Assembly: GCA_018401375.1 (NCBI GenBank)
Contig: JAGYKR010000017.1
Location: 1-39,356, forward strand
Length of the DNA stretch: 39,356 nt
Source: Ilumatobacteraceae bacterium
Lineage (GTDB): Bacteria > Actinomycetota > Acidimicrobiia > Acidimicrobiales > Ilumatobacteraceae
Reading direction: 5' to 3'
The notes beneath the pieces are model-generated. The model saw only the letters and a program-made list of their open reading frames with translations, was not told the origin of the DNA and did no database searches. Position 1 is the stretch's first letter. Each line of letters opens with the position of its first letter. The translations under genes were made by a program, and so were the position numbers. Positions 16,707 through 24,638 of this stretch are shown piece after piece.

Positions 16707-17357
16707 ATGAAGAACGTGCAGGTCATCAAAGATCCTCGGATCAGTTTTAAGGACCTGTTGGCCCGTGACGGAGTGGAGGAACACTCGGTGTTGCGCGGCC
16801 GGGTGGGCTTCATGGCGTACCACGGCGGGTCCCTCGAACAGATGACCGATGTGATCGCAGCACAGGCAGCCTCAATGGCCGATGCCTCCTACTACGGGGT
16901 GGTTCAACCGCCCGGGAGCCGGATCCATATCTCTTCCACGAAGGTGGATCCTGAGGACTCCCCGGCACTGATGGAGTTCATTGATCATGTGGATGTGGTG
17001 ATCACCGTGCATGGTTTCGGACGCAAAGGGATGTTCACCTCGCTCCTGCTCGGCGGGCGTAACCGTGCGTTAGCCGAACATGTCGGCGGACATCTCAGAG
17101 CCCATCTTCCGGCTTACGAGATCGTGACCGACCTCGCCCTCATCCCCGATGAACTGTCGGGCCAGCATCATCGCAACCCGGTGAACCTTCCCCGTGGGGG
17201 TGGGGTGCAGGTGGAACTTCCACCTCGGGTCCGTGGGTCAAGCCCGATGTGGTGGGACTGGGAACACGGCCTGACCCCGCACACGCACGCGGTGATCGCT
17301 GGTCTCGCTGACGCCGCCCAACAATGGACACACTTGTCCAATGAGCGCACCAACTGA
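16707..17357 (+). CDS. Poly-gamma-glutamate hydrolase family protein
   Basis: A 216-residue protein resembling the PghP/YmaC zinc-peptidase-like family. Matching features are the early AYHGGSLEQMTD segment (His and acidic residue typical of the metal site), TVHGFGRKG in the middle, GGRNRALAEHV, and HHRNPVNLPRGGGVQVELPP near the end. Phage and Bacillus members cut poly-gamma-glutamate. Actinobacterial members are uncharacterised as far as I know. No signal peptide is visible, so the substrate would be cytoplasmic. GAGG directly precedes the ATG. The end overlaps the SDR gene by 17 bp, suggesting co-expression. Confidence 0.65.
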   Translation: MKNVQVIKDPRISFKDLLARDGVEEHSVLRGRVGFMAYHGGSLEQMTDVIAAQAASMADASYYGVVQPPGSRIHISSTKVDPEDSPALMEFIDHVDVVITVHGFGRKGMFTSLLLGGRNRALAEHVGGHLRAHLPAYEIVTDLALIPDELSGQHHRNPVNLPRGGGVQVELPPRVRGSSPMWWDWEHGLTPHTHAVIAGLADAAQQWTHLSNERTN

Positions 17358-18213
17358 CTCAAGTTCTGGTGGAGAATCCACCGCATCGACCGCCACAGGT
17401 GAAGTGGCATTGGTGACCGGTGGGGGAAGCGGGATTGGTTGGGCATGCGCACGGACGCTCCTCGAGACCGGCGCCACCGTGGTGATCGCGGGGCGCGACC
17501 CGGATCGTCTACGAGCCGGTGCCACGGCGCTCGCCGCAGCGGTCCCCGAGGCCCGCGACCGCATCGTGACCCAGGTCTGCGATGTGACCTCTGAGCAATC
17601 CGTGATTGACACATGTGACCACACCGGCAGCCTCGGGAGGTTCACCATGCTCGTGGTCAATGCCGGGTTTGGGTCAGCGGGCCCGCTTGAAGCCACCGCC
17701 CTCGCAGAGTGGGATGCCGTGATCGCCACAAACTTGACCGGCGCCTTTCTTACCGTCCGCTCCGCCATCCCGCACCTCGCTGCCACAGCAGGCACCCGCT
17801 CAGGTGGTTCGGCGATCGTCGCGATCTCCTCAATTGCCAGCACCCACACCCACCGCTACATGACCCCCTATGCAGTGTCCAAAGCAGGCCTCGACATGTT
17901 GATCCGCCAAACCGCCGACGAAATGGGTCCGGTGGGGATCAGAGCGAACTCGGTGCGCCCCGGCCTGGTTCCCACCGATGCGACCACGCTGTTGATGTCG
18001 GTGCCGCACGTCCACGAGGACTATCTCTCTCAAATGCCAACGGGACGGGTTGGTTCGCCCGAGGAGGTGGCCAGCCTTGTGGCATTTTTGGCTGGCCCAC
18101 AGAGCGCGTGGATCACGGGGGCCTGCATCGCTGTGGATGGCGGCCATCACCTGCGCCGCGGCCCAGACCTCAGTTCCATCATGCCCAGTTTTGGCACACC
18201 GCTGATACGGTAA
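17341..18213 (+). CDS. Short-chain dehydrogenase/reductase
   Basis: A 290-residue classical SDR. The Rossmann motif TGGGSGIG lies at about 26-33, followed by GRDPDRL, the NAG motif in VVNAGFG, a catalytic Ser (ISSIAS) and YAVSK. The C-terminal [15 protein letters not shown] is typical of FabG-like oxidoreductases, with about 20 extra N-terminal residues of low complexity. GRDPD after the second strand suggests NADP(H) preference. The substrate is unknown. It overlaps the preceding hydrolase-like gene. Confidence 0.9.
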   Translation: MSAPTDSSSGGESTASTATGEVALVTGGGSGIGWACARTLLETGATVVIAGRDPDRLRAGATALAAAVPEARDRIVTQVCDVTSEQSVIDTCDHTGSLGRFTMLVVNAGFGSAGPLEATALAEWDAVIATNLTGAFLTVRSAIPHLAATAGTRSGGSAIVAISSIASTHTHRYMTPYAVSKAGLDMLIRQTADEMGPVGIRANSVRPGLVPTDATTLLMSVPHVHEDYLSQMPTGRVGSPEEVASLVAFLAGPQSAWITGACIAVDGGHHLRRGPDLSSIMPSFGTPLIR

Positions 18214-18216
18214 GTG

Positions 18217-18239
18217 CCCGCAGGCGGGTTTTGCCTGCG
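18217..18239 (+). promoter_or_regulatory. Two overlapping alternative hairpins before the helicase gene
   Basis: CCCG/CGGG with a 4-base loop followed by TTTT (18217-18232) looks like a small terminator. An alternative 7-bp stem, CGCAGGC (18219-18225) with GCCTGCG (18233-18239), uses the same bases and would sequester the T-run. The pair lies 60-82 nt before the helicase ATG. It may end the SDR transcript or attenuate the helicase. Confidence 0.35.
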
Positions 18240-18298
18240 AGCGCACCTGGGTCTCGTTGCTCCGGCTATTCGCGCTGTCGAGCAACGAAGAGGAATCC

Positions 18299-19714
18299 AT
18301 GTCCATTATTGATGCCCCCCTGCCCGCGTCTGTCCCCGCGCAAGCGGCCCCCGACTCGGGACCCACATTTGCTGACCTCGGCCTTGACCCACGCATCTGC
18401 GAGGCGCTCGCCCGCAAAGGCATGGTCGCTCCATTCGCGATTCAGACCGCTGTTATCCCTGACGTGTTAGCTGGCCGTGATGTCTGCGGCCGGGCCCCCA
18501 CCGGATCAGGCAAAACCCTCGGCTTCGGCCTGCCAATGGTCAACGGCTTGACGAATGCGACCCGCCGAGCCCCGGTGGCTTTGGTGCTGGCCCCAACCCG
18601 TGAACTCGCTGAGCAGATCTCGCGTGAACTGACCCCCTACACCGATGCGATCGGCCATGAGATCACCACCGTGTACGGCGGTGTTGGCTACGGCGGGCAG
18701 CGCAAGGCCCTCGACCGTGGCGTCGAAGTAGTTGTGGCATGCCCGGGTCGCCTTGAGGATCTGTTGTCGATGGGTGCGCTGCACCTGCGCGATGTGGCCT
18801 TTGTGGTCATCGATGAAGCTGACCGGATGGCGGACATGGGATTCCTCCCCGCTGTCCGTCGCATCGTGGACGCCACATCCCCCAAACGGCAGGTGTTGTT
18901 GTTCTCTGCGACCCTCGATGGTCCGGTGGCCAAGCTGATCAGCGATTACCAGACCAATCCGGCTCGCCACGAGGTCGGTGAGCGCGGTCCCGACATCACG
19001 TCAGCGCGTCACCTGTTTTGGCTGACCGATCGGACCGAGCGCACCGAGCATGTGGCTGCAGTAGTGGCCAAGCTCGGCTCCACCGTGGTCTTCACCCGCA
19101 CCCGCCATGGTGCAGATCGTCTCGCCAAACAGCTCGAGCGTCTCGGCGTGGCCGCCGAACCGATTCACGGTGGGCGTAGCCAGTCTCAGCGCGACCGGGC
19201 ACTCGAATCCTTCCGAAAAGGACGCGCCTCAGCTCTGATCGCCACCGATGTGGCAGCGCGTGGCGTCCACGTAGACGCCGTGGCCTGCGTGATCCATTTC
19301 GATCCGCCGGCCGATGCCGCCACCTACCACCACCGTTCGGGCCGTACCGCCCGGGCCGGCGCCAGTGGTGTGGTCATCTCCCTCGTCGAAGCATCGATGC
19401 GTAAAGAGACCCGCAAACTCCAAACCCAGGTCGGTCTCGACGGTCGGATCGATCCGCCCAACATGGCTGCGCTCGGCCAAATCGCGACCCGCGTCGTCAC
19501 CCCTGACCTCGCCGCGGGCGAGGGTGTCGTGAAGTTCTTCAACGCCGGTAAGGGATACGGGTTCATTTCTCAGTCCGGTGGTGCAGAGTTGTTTGTGCAC
19601 TTCTCCAACATCGTGACCGAGGGCTTCAAAACCCTCGAAGATGGACAGCGGGTCAGTTTCGAAGTCCGTGATGGCAAGCGGGGCCTCGAAGCCTTCAACG
19701 TCTCCACCATCTGA
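18299..19714 (+). CDS. DEAD-box RNA helicase with C-terminal cold-shock domain
   Basis: A 471-residue ATP-dependent RNA helicase. The RecA-like domains carry the Q-motif region (FADLGL... AIQTAVIP), motif [19 protein letters not shown] in [17 protein letters not shown] (LFSATLD), [11 protein letters not shown] and [10 protein letters not shown]. The last 65 residues (about 407-471) are a complete CspA-type domain with RNP1 KGYGFI and RNP2 LFVHFS. The fusion is in one uninterrupted frame. It should unwind RNA and hold it single-stranded, for instance in cold adaptation or ribosome assembly. ATG at 18299 has GAAGAGG just upstream, after an approximately 85-nt leader containing alternative hairpins. 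Confidence 0.92.
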   Translation: MSIIDAPLPASVPAQAAPDSGPTFADLGLDPRICEALARKGMVAPFAIQTAVIPDVLAGRDVCGRAPTGSGKTLGFGLPMVNGLTNATRRAPVALVLAPTRELAEQISRELTPYTDAIGHEITTVYGGVGYGGQRKALDRGVEVVVACPGRLEDLLSMGALHLRDVAFVVIDEADRMADMGFLPAVRRIVDATSPKRQVLLFSATLDGPVAKLISDYQTNPARHEVGERGPDITSARHLFWLTDRTERTEHVAAVVAKLGSTVVFTRTRHGADRLAKQLERLGVAAEPIHGGRSQSQRDRALESFRKGRASALIATDVAARGVHVDAVACVIHFDPPADAATYHHRSGRTARAGASGVVISLVEASMRKETRKLQTQVGLDGRIDPPNMAALGQIATRVVTPDLAAGEGVVKFFNAGKGYGFISQSGGAELFVHFSNIVTEGFKTLEDGQRVSFEVRDGKRGLEAFNVSTI

Positions 19715-19748
19715 TTTCGGGTCTGATTTCGGGTCTAATTTCCGGGTC
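19712..19748. repeat. Three tandem copies of a 12-13 bp unit
   Basis: TGATTTCGGGTC occurs twice exactly (19712-19723, 19724-19735) and a third time as TAATTTCCGGGTC (19736-19748). The array begins at the helicase stop codon. Confidence 0.85.
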
Positions 19749-19773
19749 TTGGGCCACTAGATCCTTCTGAGAC

Positions 19774-19798
19774 GTTCCCCGGCATCGGGCCGGGGAAC
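19774..19798 (+). promoter_or_regulatory. Strong hairpin in the WXG100 leader
   Basis: GTTCCCCGGC pairs with GCCGGGGAAC (10-bp perfect stem, 5-base loop). No T-run follows. AGGAG at 19810-19814 then leads to the WXG100 start. It may protect or regulate the mRNA, or act as a weak terminator for the helicase. Confidence 0.5.
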
Positions 19799-19820
19799 AT
19801 CGGATCATCAGGAGCCCAGC

Positions 19821-20087
19821 ATGACGATGTACGGAGCGAACCCCGAACAACTGGCCACCCTCGGGCGGACCCTCAGCCAACAGATCGACCAGATCAACCA
19901 AGTGATGTCTACGGTAGATGGCGTTTTGAATGGCACCACCTGGACCGGGCCCGCCCGGGTCCGTTTCTCTGATGAGTGGAACGGTTCGTTTAAGCAGGCC
20001 CTCGGCCGGCTGAACGAGGCCTTTGATCTCGCCGGACGCGACTGCGTACTGCGATCAGAAGAACTGCAGCGGGTCATGGGCATCTGA
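19821..20087 (+). CDS. WXG100-family (ESAT-6-like) protein
   Basis: An 88-residue, mostly helical protein with the central W-x-G turn at 41-43 (TTWTGPAR) between two amphipathic helices, the size and layout of WXG100 proteins exported by type VII secretion. AGGAG lies 6 nt before the ATG. No EccC, EccD, EccB or partner WXG gene is present in the window, so it is an orphan here and any secretion system must be elsewhere. A single Cys (residue 75) is unusual but not informative. Confidence 0.85.
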   Translation: MTMYGANPEQLATLGRTLSQQIDQINQVMSTVDGVLNGTTWTGPARVRFSDEWNGSFKQALGRLNEAFDLAGRDCVLRSEELQRVMGI

Positions 20088-20117
20088 GCCCTGCACCGCT
20101 GAAGTTTCGCTATCGCT

Positions 20118-20807
20118 GTGCGGACTCCCTACGCTGATGGGGTGCACCACGTCGAGTTCACTATCGAACCATTCGTGGAGGGACGTCCTGGACCTCATGT
20201 CATGGCTGCGGTAGCAGCTGCTGAATTAGCCGGTGCCCAGATCGAGTTCGGACCTTTTGGTTCCCTCGGTCGGGCCCCGGCTGATCGCGTTGAAGCAGTT
20301 GTCGCCGATCTGACCCGCGCTGCTTTCGCCGCTGGCGCCTCCCGAGTGACCATTCAAGTCACCACTGATGAGGCCCGTCGGCTCCTCGATGACCCACTGA
20401 TCTCTCCCGACGCCACCGCCCAGGAGTTTCTTGCTGAACAGAGAGAACCCGATCTTGAGCATCCGGTGGTCCAAGCGATCCGACCGACCATCGATGCGGT
20501 CGGAGCTTCCTTGGTGGATCCCGAGGATTTGAGCAGCGGCGACATCCCCTTGGTCTGGGAAGGCACCCCGATTGCCGGGATCAGACGCCCCGCTCTGCAT
20601 GGCGCCCTCCAACGGTTGATCGAGTCGGTGGAAGCCGAACTCGGTGGGCTCCTGCCTCATCTGTCTCGCGAGGACAAACAGCGGGCCGTGCGCCTGCTCG
20701 AGGAACGTGGCGCCTTTACGTTGCGGCGGGCCGTAGAAGATGTGGCGGACGCAATGAACGTGAGCCGGATCACGGTCTATAACTATCTGAACGCCATCCA
20801 CCGCTGA
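20118..20807 (+). CDS. HTH regulator: MTH1187/YkoF-like domain plus DauR-type helix-turn-helix
   Basis: A 229-residue protein with two recognisable parts. Residues about 10-85 (EFTIEPF, AGAQIEFGPFGSLG, AAGASRVTIQV) resemble the MTH1187/YkoF ferredoxin-like fold, which binds thiamine or its precursors in some members. The last 50 residues (LLEERGAFTLRRAVEDVADAMNVSRITVYNYLNAI) match the DNA-binding domain of DauR/YheO regulators. An acidic linker with HP and DP motifs lies between them. The likely role is a ligand-responsive repressor; the ligand is unknown. GTG at 20142, with TACGCT 6 nt upstream, is probably the true start instead of the GTG at 20118. It converges on coaA with a 6-bp gap. Confidence 0.7.
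   Translation: MRTPYADGVHHVEFTIEPFVEGRPGPHVMAAVAAAELAGAQIEFGPFGSLGRAPADRVEAVVADLTRAAFAAGASRVTIQVTTDEARRLLDDPLISPDATAQEFLAEQREPDLEHPVVQAIRPTIDAVGASLVDPEDLSSGDIPLVWEGTPIAGIRRPALHGALQRLIESVEAELGGLLPHLSREDKQRAVRLLEERGAFTLRRAVEDVADAMNVSRITVYNYLNAIHR
20130..20135 (+). promoter_or_regulatory. Candidate -10 element of the HTH regulator
   Basis: TACGCT, 6 nt before the GTG at 20142. If correct it excludes the upstream GTG start at 20118. Confidence 0.35.
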
Positions 20808-20813
20808 ACGGGC

Positions 20814-21731
20814 TTAAAGGCGCCGCAACTCCACTTCATCCACCCGGTGATCAGCGGCCTTTCGCACCACGAGTGAGGCACGTTCCCGAGTGGGTTCGAT
20901 GTTCTCGCGCAGGTTGCGGCCGTTAATCGCAGCCCAGATTCCGCGGGCCGTAGCCACAGCCTCTTCATCGGTGAGCGCAGCGTAATGCTGGAAGAAACTC
21001 TGCGGGTTTTGGAACACCGAGGCTCGCAACGTCAAGAACCGATCGATGTACCAGGACTCGATATCAGACTCGGCGGCATCCACGTAGATCGAGAAATCAA
21101 AATAATCGCTGACAAACTCGGGGCCGTCTTGACCCACCTGTAACAGGTTGAGTCCCTCAAGGATCAAGATGTCGGGCTGACGCACGGCGATGCTCGCACC
21201 TTCCACGATGTCATAGACCACGTGGCTGTACACCGGGGCGTGGGCCTCAGGTACCCCGCTCTTAACGTCTCGCAAAAAGGACAAAAGGCGACGGGTGTCG
21301 TAGCTCTCCGGGAACCCCTTACGGTTCATAATCCCGCGAGCTTCAAGTTCCGCATTTGGGTAGAGGAAGCCGTCGGTGGTCACGAGATCCACTTTGGGAT
21401 GGTCGGGCCAGCGCGCCAACAGGGCCTGCAGGATCCGCGAGAAGGTGCTCTTACCGACGGCCACGCTGCCGGCCACACCGATCACGTACGGCACCTTAGG
21501 AGCGATGGTGCCGAGGAATGTGGCTGACACCCTGTGCAGATCCATCGTCGCGCTGACGTACAGGTTCAACAGGCGACTGAGCGGAAGGTAGATCGCAGCA
21601 ACCTCATCCATGTCAATGCGTTCATTAATGCCCTGGAGTTTGGCGAGGTCAGGCTCACGCAATGTGAGCGGGGTCGCGGCGCGCAGGACCGCCCATTCAT
21701 CGCGGGTGAATCGGAGGTACCGACCAGACAT
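20814..21731 (-). CDS. coaA: Type I pantothenate kinase
   Basis: A 305-residue cytoplasmic kinase for the first committed step of CoA synthesis. The P-loop [11 protein letters not shown] is at 85-95, followed by [11 protein letters not shown], the [14 protein letters not shown] segment, YSHVVYDI, the ILEGLN motif and YIDRF... FFQHYA at the C-terminus. Length and motifs match bacterial PanK-I, with no sign of change. The start at 21731 is only 24 bp from the divergent methyltransferase start, with back-to-back promoter hexamers. Confidence 0.96.
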   Translation of the reverse strand: MSGRYLRFTRDEWAVLRAATPLTLREPDLAKLQGINERIDMDEVAAIYLPLSRLLNLYVSATMDLHRVSATFLGTIAPKVPYVIGVAGSVAVGKSTFSRILQALLARWPDHPKVDLVTTDGFLYPNAELEARGIMNRKGFPESYDTRRLLSFLRDVKSGVPEAHAPVYSHVVYDIVEGASIAVRQPDILILEGLNLLQVGQDGPEFVSDYFDFSIYVDAAESDIESWYIDRFLTLRASVFQNPQSFFQHYAALTDEEAVATARGIWAAINGRNLRENIEPTRERASLVVRKAADHRVDEVELRRL

Positions 21732-21739
21732 CGCTTCGG

Positions 21740-21745
21740 ACCCTA
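21740..21745 (-). promoter_or_regulatory. Candidate -10 element of coaA
   Basis: TAGGGT on the minus strand, 8 nt before the coaA ATG. It overlaps the divergent methyltransferase hexamer by two bases. Confidence 0.35.
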
Positions 21746-21749
21746 CGCT
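21744..21749 (+). promoter_or_regulatory. Candidate -10 element of the methyltransferase
   Basis: TACGCT, 6 nt before the GTG at 21756. The identical hexamer at the same spacing precedes the HTH gene at 20142. Confidence 0.4.
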
Positions 21750-21755
21750 CTCACT

Positions 21756-23303
21756 GTGTCCCCCACAGAATCCGCCGCTGCCGCCCCCTCGCCGGGAACG
21801 CGAAAACGCAAAGGCCTCGGTGCTTGGTACACGCCGGAGGAGCTAATCGCCGTGCTTGTGGAACGCACCGTGGATCGACTCTGGGTGGATGCAATCACCG
21901 ATCACGGATCCCGTGCTCTGACCGTGTTGGATCCGGCCTGCGGGGATGGCCGCCTCCTTGAGGCTGTGAGATCCCGATTGACCACATGGGGGATCGACTG
22001 CGAGTTACTCGGCGTGGATATTGATCGAGAAGCCGTCCACGCTGCGCGAACTCGTCTCGGTTCCAGCGCCGTCATCATCGAAGGCGACGCCCTCAGCCCG
22101 TTGGGGATTGGAGGCCTCGGCAGTGGGCCGTGTGACCTGTTCATCGCCAATCCTCCCTTCATCTCTCAGATGTCGGCGCACACCACCCGGGGTGGATCGA
22201 GTCCCCACGGTGGCGGACCCTACGCCGATGTTGCGGTGGAGTTCTGCGGGTTAGCCCTCGAGGTCACTTCTCCAGATCGTGGTCGGATCGCAATGATCCT
22301 TCCCCAGTCGTTATTGACCGCCCGAGATGCCGGCCCGATCCGATCTCAGATGGACTCGGCCAGCACCGTGTTATGGGACTGGCATTCCGATGAATTCCAC
22401 TTTGATGCAGCGGTGCGGGTCTGCGCGATCGGAAGGGAACTGCGTTCCAAGGCTGATCACGCCCCGCTCACGGACGCCTTGCCCACAAACGCCTTGCCCG
22501 CACACGCCTTGCCCCACGCAGACAGTTGGGGCCACCTGATCGCCGCTGCCCGCAAGGTGCCACGCCTCGGGGAACTCCACACCGTTGGGGTATTGCGGGA
22601 CCGGGCCGAACTCAACGCAAACTTTCGTGACCAGTACTACGGCCTCATACCCGCCGTCAAAGAGTCAGACCCCGAATGCGACCATCATCTGCCACCATTG
22701 ATCACCACCGGTCTGATCGATCCGGGGGTCTGCCATTGGGGGATCCGACCGGCGCGCTTCGCGAAGCTCACCTTCCGGGCACCACGGGTGGATCTCGCCG
22801 CTTTGGATGCTCCCATGGTTGCGTGGGCCCACCGCAAACTGGTGCCCAAGGTGCTGGTAGCCACCCAAACCCGGGTGATCGAAGCGGTAGCCGATCCGAC
22901 AGGGGCCTGGCTCCCTGGGGTACCGATCACCTCGGTGGTCCCGATCTGTGATCCCCACACCTCTATTGATGGTTACGAAGCTATTGATGGTTACGAAGCG
23001 GACCAAGACCAAGCGATCTGGGAGATCGCTGCGGTGTTGACTTCACCAGTGGCCACCATTGCGGCGTGGTGGGCGAGCGCCGGCTCAGGTCTGTCCTCCC
23101 ACACCTTGCGGATCAGCCCTCGTCTGATCGCCGATACCCCATGGCCCGCAGGTGACCTGACAGAGGCCGTGGCCCATCTGCGGGAGGGCCGGATCATCGA
23201 ATGCGGCGTTGCGGTGACGACTGCGTTTGGTGTCGGGGCCGATCATCCTGCGCTCCAATGGTGGCTCGAGAGTCTGGGCCGGACGAGAAAACAGCCCACG
23301 TAG
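21756..23303 (+). CDS. N6-adenine DNA methyltransferase, gamma class
   Basis: A 515-residue SAM-dependent enzyme. [19 protein letters not shown] near the start is the usual lead-in to motif I (LDPACGDG, 59-66). An acidic motif II follows (LLGVDID) and then the catalytic NPPF at 132-135 ([10 protein letters not shown]). The order I to IV, with the recognition domain C-terminal, fits the TaqI/Eco57I-like gamma class. No restriction nuclease lies beside it, so it is probably solitary or the partner is elsewhere. It contains two in-frame tandem duplications, near residues 240-254 and 402-414. GTG at 21756 is chosen because longer versions overlap coaA. Confidence 0.85.
   Translation: MSPTESAAAAPSPGTRKRKGLGAWYTPEELIAVLVERTVDRLWVDAITDHGSRALTVLDPACGDGRLLEAVRSRLTTWGIDCELLGVDIDREAVHAARTRLGSSAVIIEGDALSPLGIGGLGSGPCDLFIANPPFISQMSAHTTRGGSSPHGGGPYADVAVEFCGLALEVTSPDRGRIAMILPQSLLTARDAGPIRSQMDSASTVLWDWHSDEFHFDAAVRVCAIGRELRSKADHAPLTDALPTNALPAHALPHADSWGHLIAAARKVPRLGELHTVGVLRDRAELNANFRDQYYGLIPAVKESDPECDHHLPPLITTGLIDPGVCHWGIRPARFAKLTFRAPRVDLAALDAPMVAWAHRKLVPKVLVATQTRVIEAVADPTGAWLPGVPITSVVPICDPHTSIDGYEAIDGYEADQDQAIWEIAAVLTSPVATIAAWWASAGSGLSSHTLRISPRLIADTPWPAGDLTEAVAHLREGRIIECGVAVTTAFGVGADHPALQWWLESLGRTRKQPT
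22474..22518 (+). repeat. Three tandem 15-bp units inside the methyltransferase gene
   Basis: Units start at 22474, 22489 and 22504, each beginning ACGCCTTGCCC. They encode repeated xALP peptides ([14 protein letters not shown]), probably a disordered linker. Confidence 0.85.
22963..22998 (+). repeat. Exact 18-bp tandem duplication in the methyltransferase gene
   Basis: CTATTGATGGTTACGAAG is repeated exactly (22963-22980, 22981-22998), giving IDGYEA twice. The frame is kept. Confidence 0.9.
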
Positions 23304-23332
23304 ACCCCTTGCAGATAGGCCCCTTGCAACTA

Positions 23333-23360
23333 GACCCCCGGAATGAGACCCCCGGAATGA
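23333..23360. repeat. Exact 14-bp tandem duplication between convergent genes
   Basis: GACCCCCGGAATGA occurs at 23333-23346 and 23347-23360, preceded by two copies of CCCCTTGCA (about 23315 and 23331). It fills the short gap between the methyltransferase and the anti-sigma gene. Confidence 0.85.
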
Positions 23361-23375
23361 GACCCGGCGCAGTAT

Positions 23376-24020
23376 TTAGGTCCGCAACGCCCGTGACACT
23401 CGGGGGCGTCGGAACCGCAAGAACACAATCACGCGTTCCCACCCGGGTGATCCAGCGATCATCCACAAGATGGTCACCCCGATCATCTCGGTCAGATGCA
23501 CCGACTCGGCCAGCGCACTGGAACGCTGCGTCCACATGTCCACCGCTGCAGCAGTGATTGTGGTGGCCATTAACGCAACAGCGAAGGGCAACAGACCAAA
23601 GGCGCGATGCGGACGCCAGGCCACATATGCGAGTCCCACAGCGAGGGCTAACGCGAAAGCCCCGAGATGCCGCGCCGCGTGGGAGTCCACCCCGTCCACT
23701 GTTGCACTGAACAACGGACCAACGCTCTGAAGGCCCATCACCACGGCGACCCAAGCCAAGACAGGACGCATCCAGCCGCCGCGCCCGAGCCGAGCCGGTC
23801 GGGCCCGAGCCATCACCGCAGAGGCCAGATCCGGGGCCGGTATGGCCTCGCGCAGTCGGACCCGACGGGTCAAGGCGCTGAACTGATCGGCGGTCGCTCG
23901 ACAAGAGTCACAGTTGTCGAGGTGGGCGGTGACGGCGATTTCCTCAGTCAGGTCAAGTTCATCATCCAATGAGGCCGATAGCGCCTCAAGAAATCTGTCG
24001 CAGTCCACACATGGGTCCAT
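23376..24020 (-). CDS. Zinc-finger anti-sigma factor, membrane type
   Basis: A 214-residue protein with an N-terminal ZAS (zf-HC2) domain: CVDCDRFLEALSASLDDEL, then HLDNCDSC, giving the H-x3-C-x2-C zinc motif. Four or so hydrophobic segments follow (about 80-185). It should hold the divergently encoded sigma factor inactive at the membrane until a signal arrives. ATG at 24020 is preferred over a TTG 30 bp upstream because it begins directly before the zinc-binding region. The membrane part is related to other DUF-like anti-sigma tails and gives no hint of the signal. Confidence 0.85.
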   Translation of the reverse strand: MDPCVDCDRFLEALSASLDDELDLTEEIAVTAHLDNCDSCRATADQFSALTRRVRLREAIPAPDLASAVMARARPARLGRGGWMRPVLAWVAVVMGLQSVGPLFSATVDGVDSHAARHLGAFALALAVGLAYVAWRPHRAFGLLPFAVALMATTITAAAVDMWTQRSSALAESVHLTEMIGVTILWMIAGSPGWERVIVFLRFRRPRVSRALRT

Positions 24021-24051
24021 GTCGTTAAGGGTCGCCGGCGTTGTGAACAAA

Positions 24052-24056
24052 GTTCC
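24052..24056 (-). promoter_or_regulatory. Possible ECF-type -35 element of the anti-sigma gene
   Basis: On the minus strand GGAAC (followed by TTT), then 17 bases, then CGAC resembles an ECF promoter. It would let the sigma factor drive its own inhibitor. The match is short. Confidence 0.3.
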
Positions 24057-24062
24057 CGGGGC

Positions 24063-24068
24063 GATACT
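24063..24068 (+). promoter_or_regulatory. Candidate -10 element of the sigma gene
   Basis: GATACT, 6 nt before the ATG at 24075, at the leaderless spacing seen in other genes here, although the first base deviates. Confidence 0.3.
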
Positions 24069-24074
24069 GATGAC

Positions 24075-24638
24075 ATGGATCGTCTGTCGCGCCTTCTGGT
24101 TGAGGCCCGCGACGGTGACCAGCGGGCCCTCGAAAGGTTCATCCTCGAAACCCAGACCCAGGTCTGGAAGCTGTGTACCTATCTCGGTGATCCTGACTCA
24201 GCAGAAGACCTCGCTCAGGAAAGTTACGAACGAGCGATCGCTGCGCTGCATCGCTACCGCGCTGAAGGACCCGGACTGCACTGGTTACTCACCATCGTGC
24301 GGCGCACCTGTGCCGATGGGGCGCGCTCCCGGGTACGCAGGAGGAGGCTCACCGCTGCGGTGGCCTCCGAGGCTCGGACCCGATCAGTGGAGGCCTGCGA
24401 AGATCATCATCCACCTGAACTCGATGATCTTGTTTCGCGACTCGATCCGGATCGTCGCGCTGCGTTCGTTCTCACTCAGATGTTCGGCCTGCGCTACGAG
24501 GAGACTGCGACCATCCTCGACTGTCCGATCGGTACCATACGGTCACGGGTGGCACGGGCCAGGATCGATCTCGTCGAGATGCTCAAGCCCGCCGCCGCCC
24601 CTCCCGAAACCCCCCACATGAAGAGGTCCTCCCCGTGA
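24075..24638 (+). CDS. ECF sigma factor, SigC-like
   Basis: A 187-residue ECF sigma factor. Region 2 (VWKLCTYLGDPDSAEDLAQE, YERAIAALHRY, HWLLTIVRRTCAD) and region 4 (AAFVLTQMFGLRYEETATI, CPIGTIRSRVARAR) are complete. Region by region it matches mycobacterial SigC (VWRF.AYL.D..SADDLTQE and LLLTQLLGLSYADAAAV.GCPVGTIRSRVARAR), which is linked to copper acquisition. The gene leads an operon of cytochrome c, Sco1 and cupredoxin genes, overlapping the first by GTGA. A copper or oxidase-assembly signal is a reasonable inference. The zinc-finger anti-sigma factor is divergent. Confidence 0.88.
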   Translation: MDRLSRLLVEARDGDQRALERFILETQTQVWKLCTYLGDPDSAEDLAQESYERAIAALHRYRAEGPGLHWLLTIVRRTCADGARSRVRRRRLTAAVASEARTRSVEACEDHHPPELDDLVSRLDPDRRAAFVLTQMFGLRYEETATILDCPIGTIRSRVARARIDLVEMLKPAAAPPETPHMKRSSP

